From assembly GCA_036852015.1 (NCBI GenBank), contig JAANDG010000603.1, forward strand, positions 1-64,000: a DNA stretch of 64,000 nt, given 5' to 3'. The notes beneath the pieces were generated by a model, which saw nothing but the letters and a program-made list of their open reading frames with translations, searched no databases and was not told the origin of the DNA. A program made the translations under genes and the position numbers. Positions 46,800-59,100 of this stretch are shown one piece after another (position 1 is the first letter of the stretch; the number at the start of each line of letters is the position of its first letter). The DNA comes from Pelodera strongyloides. Lineage: Eukaryota > Nematoda > Chromadorea > Rhabditida > Rhabditidae.

Positions 46800-49700
46800 A
46801 TGTCGATTCTGGCACAACCACGCAGAAAAGTGAGGAAGGTCGATATGGTGGTATGTTGGATGTTAAGAAGTTAATTGTACTATTTTGACTTTTGCAAAAT
46901 GGAAATGTTTATGAATGCCGATTGCCGGTTGGGTTGTTCATAGTGCCGTTGTCGATTAGATTAGCAGCTTTGTGTGAGACCAAGTAGATTGTCTGTTATT
47001 TTGTGTATGTTGTTGGTTACATTAGATTCTTCCAATTGGAGTTCTCTGCTTTAAAGCGAAATACTGGCCTGTTTTTGAAACGCATCACAGACAGCTTAAT
47101 CCTTACGTATTTGTGCAAAGTTGCTCGAATTTAGCTCGATTTTTTATTCTAATTTGTGTTCATTCGCATAAGCTGCATAAGAATGCTGGTCTACTCGATG
47201 TGTTTCGAAAACCGGCAGGCATTTCGCTTTAACACGGGATAACCCAGACGTGAACTTATAACTTTCGTCTCAGAGCGATCCCAAGAACGAGCGCTGGGTC
47301 AACGACGACTCCAATTTCGGGAAGAAAATGTTGGAAACAATGGGATGGGAGAAGGGAAAGGGACTGGGAAAGAACCTGCACGGAAGGTCGTCGAATCTAC
47401 AGCAGAACCCGAATAAGAATGGAAAAGGTTTGGTCTTTGAACTATGTGCTAAATTGTCATTTGTCACTTGTCACTAATTTTGAATGGGATGGGAGATGTT
47501 TTGTGTTGTAGAAATAGAGCAGTGTGAAAGGGATCGTATTAGTTGATTAGTTCGCTGTAATGTTGGTGAGCCAATATTATGTCTAAATTATGTATGAGAA
47601 CATCATTGTTATGTGAAAGACTGACTGAGGCTAAGGTTCGAACTTTCAAACTGTCTCGCGTCGGATACAGGGTGAGGATTCAGCATAATTAGATTACGGC
47701 ACAGTTGTTTTGATGTCGCTACGATACAAGATGTGTATTTTAGGTCTTGGTGCCGGTCCTATAAGCGACTATGACTCGACGTGGATCGCGCATCACGATG
47801 ACTTTGCCGATTTGCTGAGCGCATTGAATCAGAATAAGAAGACGGAAGAGAAGGTAGGTATTTGTTGTGGTTGTTACCGTACTCCAGAACAACTTAGGAT
47901 TACGGTACATTTTTGGTTTTTTGGTTCCCCGTCTATCTCGTTAACTCATTTCACCTTCTTGTCTTATTATATAAAAGAGTAACTGTAGCGTAATTTGCAT
48001 ACCGATGTGCGTTACGGAAATGCAAATTTCGTGTTCGGGTATCAAAAGAGTTTCGCAGCTCAGCTCAGTATATGCAATTGTTTCCTATTATGTGAATTTT
48101 TCTTATGATACGTTTGATGCTTTGTATATAAGTATGCCCATGCTAAACCAATCATATTTCCATGTAAGTCGCCTCAGGCGGCATGAGCCGACTGGTTTAT
48201 AATAATTTATTACGTACACATACAATTCATGAGAAAAAGATATATGCAACGTACAGTTTTGTCGAGTAAAAAGCAACAGTAGCACAAATATGAAGAAAGC
48301 GAAACGAATCTTATTATATAACCATTTGTTATGTTGCAGCAGGACGGAGACGGAGAAGTAGTAGAGGAAAAGACCAAGAAGATGAGTTTGGAGTTGAGCA
48401 GTCGGTCACTGAAGAGGAGAATTCAGTGAGTTTCAGTTTTTTTACGTTTACGATTACGATTACTGTAAGTCTAGAGAAGTTTGTACTTTTCGTAGAACTA
48501 GACCAGTATTAGTTAGCGATAGAAAGGAAATAAGACATGATATAAATGCGGAAATAGAGTGGCGCAGAACGGTGTGGGTACAGACACAATCTTAGTTTAT
48601 TGTTAGTTTTTGTGTAATTGCTAACCGCACCCTTCTAGCTATCAAAAGTTCACCCGAGCAAAGGATATGGCTTGTTATGATGAACAAGCAAAGAGAGCGG
48701 TACTTGGTCACGGACTGACCACACGGAAGGCCAAAGAGGAGAGTGCTGTCGAAAGTGTGAGTCTTTTTTGAGTACTGTAACCAGACGTTAATTCCTGCAT
48801 ATGTTCACAATTTTCATCAGCTGCCTATGTATTATAATCTAATTTTAGATAGAAAGGGAGAAATCGTCGAGCGACTCTGACGAGAATCCGATGCAACTTG
48901 CTGTGGGTTATTTTTTATGTTTATTATTTATTATTAATGTTAGATGTTGGTCGATGAGTGTGTGGGTCTTGATACTTTGGAATACTGATGATTATTTGTG
49001 GAGACGCTCGAAATAATATGAGTATTTTTGTGCTGCTCCATGATGCCGTTTAAAGCGAAATAGCGGCCGGTTTTTGAAACGCATCGCGGACAACTGAATT
49101 CTCACGTATTTATGCTAATTTAGTTGAATTTAGCTCGATTTTTTATTCATTTTATGTTCATTTGCATAACGTGCATAAGAATGCTGACTGATGCGTTTCA
49201 AAAACAGGACGGTATTTCGCTTTAAGCAATTGCCTGGGATTTGTCTATACTGGATAGTTCATTTCTCTGCTGATGCTGGGTGTGACTGTGACTACGTACG
49301 GTGGGGCGTGGATGGAGTACCGCTTCTTGCATGTTTTGTAAGATGCAGCTGAATCGGAATTCGGAATTATCTAGTTGTATTTTAGGTAAGTAACGTTTCT
49401 GTGGGTGACTACTTCAAGGATAAGATGGCCGCGAAACTTGCTGCTTTGAAGGCTGCTTCAAAGTGTGCTAAGGTTTGATTTTTCTCTCCTTTATAGTTTA
49501 TTGTTTTGCTTTTTCTCTCTACTGTATAGATTATTTTCTTTCTTTGTTATGAGGATTCTTCTTTTAAGAGAAAAGTTGATGTGCTATTTGGAGAGACGCT
49601 TTTTTTTACTTTTCCATCTCAAATCTGAACTGTTTAGATCGAAATCAAAGAGGAGATTGTGGACGAGGAGTACACGGATTCGATAACACAGTCAGTGATG

Positions 49701-51230
49701 ATATATTTGCATAGGTCAAGAAGTGGTGGAAATTGTTTTCGGTAGTCCGGAATTGGTGGAAGGGTACGTCAAAAATTCATGGAAAAATGGGTAAAATTTG
49801 GTGGAAGGGTGTCTAAACCACGCCCCTGTTCTAGCAAATTAGGAAAATTCGTGGAAAAAATGATGGAAGGGTTGACCTCTATAGGGACATAAAAATGTCC
49901 ATATTTGATGGAAGGATACGAAAACTTTCCCCACTTCTTGACCTCAGTATATTTGTTGGTATAGATAATTGATAACTGATTAGATCGTTCATTATTGTCG
50001 GGTCTGTAGATCCACGAGACTTTTTTCATCTTTCTATCTGCATAAATAAGTATATAATCTGTGCGTTTCAAGTTTCAAGTGTACGATGCTTCGTTTAGGG
50101 TTGAATAAGCTGGTAAATAGTGCAACAGTAGGTAAGAGAACCATAGTAGTTTATTCATATCTCGTTTTAGGTACGATGGAACCGAGTTGGTAGTGAAAAC
50201 GGAGGTGCGGTTTACAGTTTTTTTGTTTATTGTCCTGTTTACTTTATGTATGTCTTCAGCGATTAAAGGAATGGCTGCAATTGTTATTCTGTGGCTGTAG
50301 GTCCGTTACTGCACTGCATTGGTGTGTTAGAGATAGATGTCTTGACATTGCCAGAATTTGGTAGGTATACATACATAGCGAGGTATTCCGTGGGTATACT
50401 GTATGGGACTTAAAAGGACCCGCACCTGCCGTTTTTCATAAAATATAAATGTTTTTCTTCAGATCAAAGAAGAGATGAAAGAGTGCATCATTGATGAATA
50501 TGACGCGGAGATTGCAGAGAAAAAGAGAAGGAAACAAGAGAGAAAGGAACAGAGACGGAGAGAGAAAGAGAGAATAAAGGAGGAGCAGGAGGACGAAGAA
50601 GTGGTATGACTTTTGATCATATTATTTTGTATTGCGTATAGGACCTGGTCTCTTGTATATGTGTTCTTTTCGTGTCCCCCGCCTAGTGGTAAAGGAGAAT
50701 CGGTAGTGTACTTTACGTGGTATTATATAAATTATTTGTAAGATGATTGTGTCGTAGTGCAGTTCTACGCTAGTTCATTCAGTGTATGTGTAAATAATTG
50801 TGTGGTGCGCATGTGCTGCTGCTGGGTGAGAATTTAGCGAGACCGGGAGTACACACACTTTTTATTTATGATGGATGTAAAGCCTGTGAATAGGTAGATT
50901 TGTAAAATGGGTTCGTGCAGTATGGGGGACACATTGAGTCTCATATAGGAGCTGCTGACTACATTTTCAATTATAATTCTAATAATGTTTTTTTATTTTC
51001 AGGAGGAAGTACAAACTACAGAAGAGGGAACGGGAGAAGAGGAGATTGAAAAGAAAAAGAAGAAAAAGTCGAAGAAAGAGAAGAGAGAGGAGGAGGTAGA
51101 GGAAGAAGTGACCGAGGAAAAGCGAGAGAGCAGAAAGAGACAGACAGATGAAGAGGAGGTAGTAGATGAGGAGAGTGCAGAGAAGCTAAAACCTAAAAAG
51201 AACAAGAAATCGAAGAGGGATAGAGAGTAA
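46800..51230 (+). CDS. PINX1 homologue (G-patch nucleolar protein), 371 aa
   Basis: PINX1 binds telomerase and acts in nucleolar RNA processing in other eukaryotes; its G-patch stimulates an RNA helicase in yeast. Exons: 46800-46850, 47274-47427, 47744-47853, 48340-48425, 48639-48756, 48849-48902, 49386-49472, 49638-49690, 50171-50204, 50463-50603, 51003-51230 (TAA). The N-terminus has the family pattern MSILAQPRRK, then DPKNERWVNDDSNFGKKMLE and the G-patch MGWEKGKGLGKN. Family blocks TWIAHHDDFADLL and HYQKFTRAKD follow, with the DYF motif in VGDYFKDKMAAKL. The last third is a long Lys/Glu-rich tail typical of nucleolar proteins. A Helitron-like element occupies intron 3. Confidence 0.93.
47051..47232. 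mobile_element. TTAAAGCG inverted-repeat element in PINX1 intron 1
   Basis: TTAAAGCGAAATACTGGCCT left end and CCGGCAGGCATTTCGCTTTAA right end. The interior matches the majority family text (TTGCTCGAATTTAGCTCGAT). Confidence 0.88.
47963..48195 (+). mobile_element. 233-bp non-autonomous Helitron-like element
   Basis: Runs from TCTTATTATATAAAAGAGTA to a terminal hairpin AGGCGGCATGAGCCGACTGG followed by T. It is a close sister of the inverted copy at 60533-60770 along its whole length (for example AATTTGCATACCGATGTGCG and ATGCCCATGCTAAACCAATC). It lies in intron 3 of the PINX1 gene. A second isolated terminus TCTTATTATATAAC occurs at 48309, 31 bases before the next exon. Confidence 0.82.
49050..49225. 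mobile_element. TTAAAGCG inverted-repeat element in PINX1 intron 6
   Basis: TTAAAGCGAAATAGCGGCCG left end and CAGGACGGTATTTCGCTTTAA right end, with TTAA on both sides. Confidence 0.88.
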
Positions 51231-51423
51231 GGTTAAGTCCGTTAAGTATAGGATACGATTACATTTGTTTGCTGATTTTGAGCTCTATTGTTTTAGAACT
51301 AATGAGAAGACTGCCCTTTATAAACGTTCTATATTTTCTTTCTGAGGGTTCCTTTGTTTGTTGAGGATGTTTTTTTAGTTTTTTTTTTTACTCAGAATTC
51401 TATAGAGGATACCATTTTTTGTG

Positions 51424-51547
51424 AGCCCATATTCACCACTCAAGGGAAATATCCCCTGGGGAGAGAAAATAGATATTGAACGTGAGAGTCGCAGGGAAAA
51501 AGACTGTATTTCCTCCCCATTGGGGAATTGAGTGGTGAATGTATGCT
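51424..51547. mobile_element. Copy of the GGCCATATTCACCACT-type element
   Basis: AGCCCATATTCACCACTCAA and TTGAGTGGTGAATGTATGCT are inverted ends, with CCCCTGGGGAGAGAAAATAG inside. It is related to the element at 26724-26872. Confidence 0.82.
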
Positions 51548-51769
51548 TTCTCCCAATAAGCCATTAGGTTGCTTGTAATTAGTGTACGACATATTTGGGA
51601 CTGATGGAACTTATCCACAAACAGAGAGTGTAGAAGTTTCTGAAGAAATTAGGGGAATTGATATATTTTCTAGTTTATATTTGGTTGCTTCGTTGCACGT
51701 TATGATATTCCTTTTATAGTAAAGTACGTTATGATATTCCTTTATCTTGAAATCGTAGTTTCAGACTGT

Positions 51770-51954
51770 TTAAAACGAAATACCGGCCGGTTTTTGGAAC
51801 GCATCGAGTACACAATCATTATTATTGTGCAGCTTATGCAAATGAACATAAATTAGAATAAAAAATCGAGTTAAATTCGAGTAACTTAGCATAAATACGT
51901 AAGAATTCAGTTGCCCACGATGCTTTGCAAAAATCGGCCGGTATTTCGCTTTAA
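51770..51954. mobile_element. TTAAAGCG-family element after PINX1
   Basis: The left end reads TTAAAACGAAATACCGGCCG (one change in the outer repeat); the right end CGGCCGGTATTTCGCTTTAA is intact. Confidence 0.88.
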
Positions 51955-52669
51955 ATAATTGTGAAGTGAACGGTGGAAGAGGTTAGCGAATTATTTGACA
52001 TCACATCATGGAATAGGCACTCGGAATTGTTCTTGTTATTATTGTTGTCTGTTATGAAATTGTTACAATTTGTGATGTCGTTAATAAAGAGGATTTTTCG
52101 TTTTATGGGTTTTGTTATCTGTGGTGGAAACTTAATCACGTAGAAGTCTGGTGAAAAGTAGAGGTGAGAATTTTCAGAGTTTGACGTGTAATGGAGCCCA
52201 GGGGAAAGGCGTATTTGGGACTTGGGTGGTTCTGCGATTATGCACTCTTTATGTCCCCCGTGCTCGTGAACTCGACCCTCACGACGGTGTGCCGTATATC
52301 TTAGCCTCTAGGTCAAATCGCGTTGAATCAATGATGGAGCGACGTTTTCGCACACACGGTCCGCTCGCGTTTTGTTCTTTTTCTGGGGTAGAGAATGTGG
52401 AATTATGGGAGATGCCGGGCGTTGGGTTTAGGGAGAGTGAGTGCATAGGGAGAGTGTCTAGAGGAGAAGGGAGAGAGAGAGTCCGACGCACACTGCACAG
52501 AAACTGGAAACCCCGATATACGCCCGATTATGTTTTTGAAAGAACCCCGATAAGCGCCCGAGTCGTGTCCCCGGTATGTGCGCTGAATGTCTATTCCTAT
52601 TATTGATCGGGCACATTTGGGTTTTATTGTTATTCTTATTTTGGGCTCTTGGAAGAATTAATACATTCT

Positions 52670-52864
52670 TTAAAGCGGTATTACACTAGGTTTTGAAACG
52701 GATCTTGAGTAACTGATTTCCCATGCATAATATGCAAATTAGTATGATTTGAATAAAAAATCGAGCTCGGGGTACCTGATTTTCCATGCATAACATGCAA
52801 ATTAGTATGATGAGAATAAAAAATCGGGCTCGCTTTGCATAAATAGGCTGTTATTTCGCTTTAC
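52670..52864. mobile_element. GTATTACA-subfamily element with internal duplication
   Basis: The left end TTAAAGCGGTATTACACTAG matches the subfamily at 23179-23356. The segment ATGCAAATTAGTATGAT and following AATAAAAAATCG occurs twice, about 67 bases apart. The right end is degenerate (GGCTGTTATTTCGCTTTAC). Confidence 0.8.
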
Positions 52865-53100
52865 ATATAAATATTGTGTTACTGTTACTTGACTTGTACA
52901 GTATACCATTTTCCATCAAAAGTCTCATTAATTTTAATTATGAATTATACCGTATGAGCAGCTCATTTTCATGCGAAATAATTCAGCGAATTTCAGTTTT
53001 TCGTAGTTTTCGTACTAATTGTAAAGAATTTTTCTGCGCTTGCGTATATTATTATTATTATTTATTATTTCAGTGTGATTTTTTTGATACACTGATTGCT

Positions 53101-56100
53101 ATGGACATGAAACGAAGTTATGATGAGGTGAGTAAATTCATTTTTTTCTCGCTTTTTACTGCATTTATCATAATTATGAGTCTCGCATGAACTTGTTGAG
53201 TATAGTGTTTCTTATACTCCGTTGTAACGAAAATGCCACCCAGTTCGTTTTTTCCTATTTAGGTTCATGCGCGGAATTCATATGTGCTAAATTGTGTACT
53301 TAAAAAGCCTATAATAGACTCAGCGATCAGACTTGCCACAAATCTTTATTAAAGGGCAACAGGGGTGGATAACGGTTATGTCTGCTCGAATATGGGGGGC
53401 ACCAGGCCACTCTGCCAGTCTGGCGACGTCGGGGATTCCTCTCCTCTGCGACGTTGACACCGCTCCACAAATAGCCGCTAGGGCTCAGCCGCAGGGACAG
53501 TTAAGGGCTGCCGACCTCAGGAACAAAAGCTGGGACTTTGTCCAGCTAGTAGATATGTAGCAAGTAAGATAACTCCCCTTCTAGACCGGGAGTATATATA
53601 CGTTTCTAACCATTCCAATTATGACTACAATGTCTGTCGAGTGTCGTAAACAACTAATTAGTATATGCTGGATCATTAATGTCTAGCTGTTTGATTGTAC
53701 GTTTCATACAGTTGCAACGTATAGTTGCAACAGTACTGTAGTCGAAATTCATTATTTATGTTAAAGGCAGAAACTTTTCTTATGTAATTTTGATGATTAT
53801 GTAATGATTATCTCTAAGGGGTACAATACCATACACCAATTGACCAATTTGCTCGCAACCGTGGCGTTTTTGAAATCATAATTATTCCAATTTTTTCCAG
53901 CAAAATTCGTCAGAATTCAGTCTCGATGCCTCCTACGATGGGACAATTGCTGAACGTCCGATGAGAAAAGTTAGTTTGAGTTTGAAAACTCTCGGTGGCC
54001 ATGAATTATATCATCCTTCGAACAGTTTGTTCTTCTCTCTCGCGCTTCTTGTGCTATGCAAAGTTTGTTCTTCTCTCTCAATGTCTCTCTCATGGTGCTG
54101 CGTGTCTCTCTCTCTCTTAATCTCTAACTCTCTCTCTCTCTCTTAATCTCTCCCTCTCTTGTCTCACAAACAAAATAATCTAATGCGATTTTATGTGCCG
54201 GAAATTTGAAATTCCGTAAAATTGTGAAATTGAGTGGTTCAAGAGTTATCTGGCGATAATTTATTGTGCAATTACATTATTATTTTTTTCTTCAGAAACG
54301 TCGCAAGGGATTCGCTACAGATTCGCTTGCGGTTAGTTTTAGTTTTTATGCCTTGGCCATTTCATGAAGCAATTTTTTTCGCTAACAATAAGAAAAGCGT
54401 TTTTGAAAAGTTTCAAGCGAAATACCGGCCGGTTTGTGAAACACATCGAGTGCATGCCCATTCCTATGCAGCTTACGCAAATGAATGAACATAACTTGGA
54501 ATAAAAAAACCGAGCTAAATTCGAGCAACTTTGCATAAATACGTTAGAATTCAGCTGTCCACGATGCGTTTCAAAAACCGGCCGGTATTTCATATTGCAA
54601 AAACAAAATGCAAACCTTTAGCTTTTTAGAAAGGAAACCGAGACTATTTGAATCGTGATGTCAAATTCTTACTTTTGGCCTGTGTCAGAGAATTTCCTGA
54701 TATTTGGGACGTATTTTCCCCAGCATATACCACAGTCAATCGGTTGGTTTGGGTTTTCTTGCGTCTTCTGAGCATTACCATATTTTTGATAAAAACTCGG
54801 GTGGTGCGCGGAGACAGCCTGGTGCGAAAACTGTGTTTATGTTAGTCACGCAGGCAGAATGGGAGAAGATGGCGGAAATTTTTGGGTGCGCAGCGAGCGG
54901 CTGGCACCTGGCACACCGTTTTTTTCCCGCGCACCATCAAATCACTCTGCATCAGTTCAGTAATAACGCAATAAAATAGTGCTATCTGCCTTCGCCAGAC
55001 TATCGAGGTTCTCACGAGTACACCGAGCCGAGCCACTGTCTATCCTTTTTTTGCGGGTATAGAAGATTCGGACAACTTTTAGGTGACTTGGGTCCGAGAG
55101 GTGATTTTGGGGGAACCCTCCGCCCTCCTTTTCTTTTCCTAGCGTTTTGGCTTTCGGCTTTTCTCAGCATTTTCTTCAGATTTTCCACAAAATCTGGGGG
55201 AAGGGCGCACACTTTTTGGACTTAAAAATAGCAAAAATCGGGGGAATTCTGCACATTTTTTTTCCTCCAATCTTGGCCTCACGAACCTGGCGAAGGTAGG
55301 ACGAAGTGGCCGGGCACCATATTTTATCTGCGTTTGAATCGATTTTTTTGTTTTCGAGTAGTCACCGCGATGATCTCGGTGCGCAAAATGTGTCATGTTT
55401 CCGCCGCGGCGCGCCACTCATGTTCCGTCAGTGGGAGACCTTGTAGTTTGTAGTTTGTAGTCATCAATCTCAGTTATTGCGATTCCCGCAGAAACTCATT
55501 TTACCCTTACAGATGGGACCTTTGGGAGGATATTGCAATATATATTTCGGCGAAGACGCACCGTGTGGTCACCAGTGCGTTTTTATATGGTTTCAATTTT
55601 GTGCTGATAGAATACAACTTTGTTGGACAATTTTATGGACGAACCCGAGTTTACGTGTTACATGCGCGATACGACTTTATTACGTACATATATGCGCACA
55701 TTCATACATACGTACATTTCGCACACGGAGATAGCTTTGACATGTTTGTGCACACCTTCACCCAGACGCATACGTGTTCACATACACAACATAAACTAGA
55801 TACACTAAAGACTAAAGCGATACCGGTCGGTTTTTGAAACGCATCGCGGACAACTGAATTATTACGTATTTATGGCTAATTTGCTCGAATTTAGCTCGAT
55901 TTTGTATTCTAATTTATTTTCGTTTCCATATGCTGCATAAGAATGCTGATAGTCGTTGCGTTTCAAAAACCTGCCGGTATTTCGCTTTAACACGCGCACC
56001 GTATGAAGCTAGCACCATGATTTTTCCTTTTTTACCTAAAATTTTGATAATTGCAGGGGAAGATGCGCAGGAGCAGTGGCGTAATCTGCGTGATACTTAC

Positions 56101-59100
56101 GTGAGAAAGCGTCGTGATGGGAACACGACAAGTAGGGGAAAACACTGGACATTCTACGGGGGCATGTCTTTCATGCACAACAGACATGACATTCTTGAAA
56201 GGTGTGTTTTGATTTTTAAAGCGATGGGGTGCGTGGTTTGCGAATGCATCTCCAGCATTGACTGAAATTTACATACAGTATACTATCTTATTATATAAAA
56301 GAGTAATGGCCTGTCCATGTATGCGATTCGCACTTGCGAAAATGACAAATGCCTGTCCATGTTCGAGTTAAAGGGAATGTCAAGGGGGATTCTGCGCAGA
56401 AGGCATCTCCTTTAAGCAGATGAAGTGAATCTCGAAAGGCGCACAAAGAAGTATACCCATCGATTGAAAAAAATTAAAATTTTGTCATAAATGTGAACAA
56501 AATCACATTTGGATCAATCAATAGGGCAGCTCCGCATGCCCCGGCGTCGCCTGATTCGGATCAATATCGCAGTGGACCGCGCCGCAGTTGGAGTGCGTCG
56601 CGTCCTCTGTTCAAACACGCCGTGGCTTCAGTGAATACATTGGTCTGAAGCCAAAATCCGAAATACTATGGTGAAGACATTTTCTGGAGGGGTTTGAAAT
56701 TGTTTTTCTTTTTATCCAAAAGATTTTGTTTATTTTGGTTTTCACTTTTCTTACCTACAATAAATAAACCGATTATTGAGCCCAACATGCAAAACCGGCT
56801 TGACATTCCCTTTAATGTCAATGACAAGGTCCCGCAGCGATTTTGCATCTAGTATGGATCTATATCAAAATAGTACAGATCTATTTCATATAGTACGGAT
56901 CTATGTCAAATAGTACGGATCTGATACACTTTCGTTGCGGGACAATGTCAAACGCGTCATTCGCATGGGTTACGGTAGGCATTTGACATTCATGTAAAAT
57001 GGCCTGAACATGGACAGGCACTTGTCATTTTCGCAAGTGCGAATCACAAACATGGACGGGGCATAACTGTAGTCTGCGCTAGCACATACGTTACCGAAGT
57101 AGAACTCGAATAAATTGTTCCGCTTTGGAGATAAAAGAGTGCCGCAACTCTAATTAGAATATTCTCTTGTAAAAGAAATGTGTGTGTCTTCATTCGTAAA
57201 AATTTTCAACTTTCATAAGTATGGAAAGAGGCCCCTGGCTGCGTAGCCTTCTGGTAAACACGGTAGCGCAGCTGCCCTGCATAGGCATAGTATGCGTTTC
57301 AAGATACTTCCTGACAGATTTATGATTATTCCTGACTTTCGCGCTCATAAATGGCGTAAATTCTACGTTTGCAACTCATTATTCTGCCAAAAAAGTCGAC
57401 ATTATAACTTATAATTGTCTGCCCATCTCTTTCAGATATGGGTACAATCAGGGCGAGTTGAAAAATAAAACGCAGTTAGTAGAAGAGCTGCTAAAGAAGG
57501 AAGAAAATAGACGGAAATCTTTGCCTGCCGATGAACTTGAGAAGGAACTGCTGGAAATGGAAACTAATGATGTATGTCTTAGATTAATTAGTTAATTGAC
57601 TGGAAATTAAGGGTTACTTATTCTCTTATTCACCTATCGTACCCTGATGTAACACCGCGCACAAATAGAGGAATATGACAGAGCGCGGCGCGCACATTCC
57701 GTGATCTTTATGGAGGATGCGCGGCAGTGCGCCGTGGTCTATCACTTGCGCACTTGCCGCTATCCCGCCGCATACTCTAGAGGTGTGGCGGACCCTTTTA
57801 TTTGTGAGCGGCGATGGCGCGGAGTTTCGCGTCGTATGCTGTCAGTCTTATTATGATGCACCCATATAAAACTACATATTCAAATAGTATCGATGGATTT
57901 GAGTGTCATTTTGATTTTTTTAATGCTTTGCCTAATCTTTATAATTACAGAACCCTTCATTTGGCGTCTGGCCGCCTCAATCACGTGAAGAAATACAAGA
58001 GATTGCGAAAGAGGTTAACATTATTATAAGAATAGGTAGAGGGTCGACTGCTTATAAAGATAAAGAGTACCGGGTTATAATAACAAGCGAATACGCAGAA
58101 CTGGTGCACCGGGGTCTGGTTCATTTCTGAAGCCGGACGAACTGGCCTTTAAACTTCCCGGAGGACAAATTTCTCGGGAAGCCGATTTATCTCCGCCAGC
58201 TACCACCATAAGGGTCCCATGCCGGGATCGAACCAACGACCGGCGGCGCGGAGCAAGGCGCTTGCCACTGCGCCGAAAGATTCTAAGCCCGACGAGTTAC
58301 TAACTTGGACCATTCGATTTCTTTGATTTAGATCCGAGAAACTGGGCATTCGAGGAGGCTGGATGTATGGGTAGTGCAACAAGTTCAGGAGCAAACCCCG
58401 GAGAGCTATGACTCGGGCGAGGACGGAGATTACACAGACACTACGCCCATTAGCATTCCTACCGTCCTGAGCGGATTGTTTAAGGTATTAATATCTAGCA
58501 GCCACCCTCTAGCCCTTTATTTCGGTGCTGCGCTGAGTCCTATTGCCCTTTTTTTCACTTAGGGCCGCGGGAGGCTTGGTAGCCTACTCCCGGGCAGCCT
58601 GTCAATTAAACAAGTTGATGGTTCGAATAACTACCTAACTTTAGAAAATGATGCAGTGACACCCTAATTACGTAAATTTTTTAACTTTAACCTTAACTGA
58701 GTTTTTCTTTCAACTAAAAAGTTAGTTTGAGTTGTAAGTTAAAAAGTTTTAGCGTAAGTTTTACTTTTTTGTTGCATTTTCTGAAACGAAGAAAACAGCA
58801 ATGTTTGAAAAAAAATGTTTGTTGAAATTATTGTAAGTCATGAACTGTGCGTGCAAAATTGTGCGAGTTTCGTGAAAATTTCCTCCAGTTCTCTTTCGCG
58901 CGCACTTTGCGTGCCGTTTTCACGCCGCTCGCACGTCAACGTATTGTTTGCAAAATTGAAAATTAAACTCAGGTGTTTTTTTAGGTATCCCACAATAGCA
59001 GCAGCAATTCTGTGATTGGTTGTCCGATGTATGCGGAAATTAAGCACGAAGAAGATTTTGTAAACCAACTTACTTTACATTCCGACTCGCGTATGTCGGC

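Larger units (their letters stand above)
51231..53100. other. Intergenic region with three inverted-repeat elements
   Basis: Holds elements at 51424-51547, 51770-51954 and 52670-52864. AATAAA at 52083-52088 is a distant candidate poly(A) signal for PINX1. The frame at 52151-52606 (151 codons) has no recognisable domain and no splice context. A TTTCAG acceptor ends at 53073 before the next start. Confidence 0.6.

Noticed and set aside
52151..52606. 151-codon open frame between PINX1 and the MADF gene
   Set aside because: No recognisable domain, no signal peptide, no splice context and no clear poly(A) signal; kept only as a low-priority candidate.
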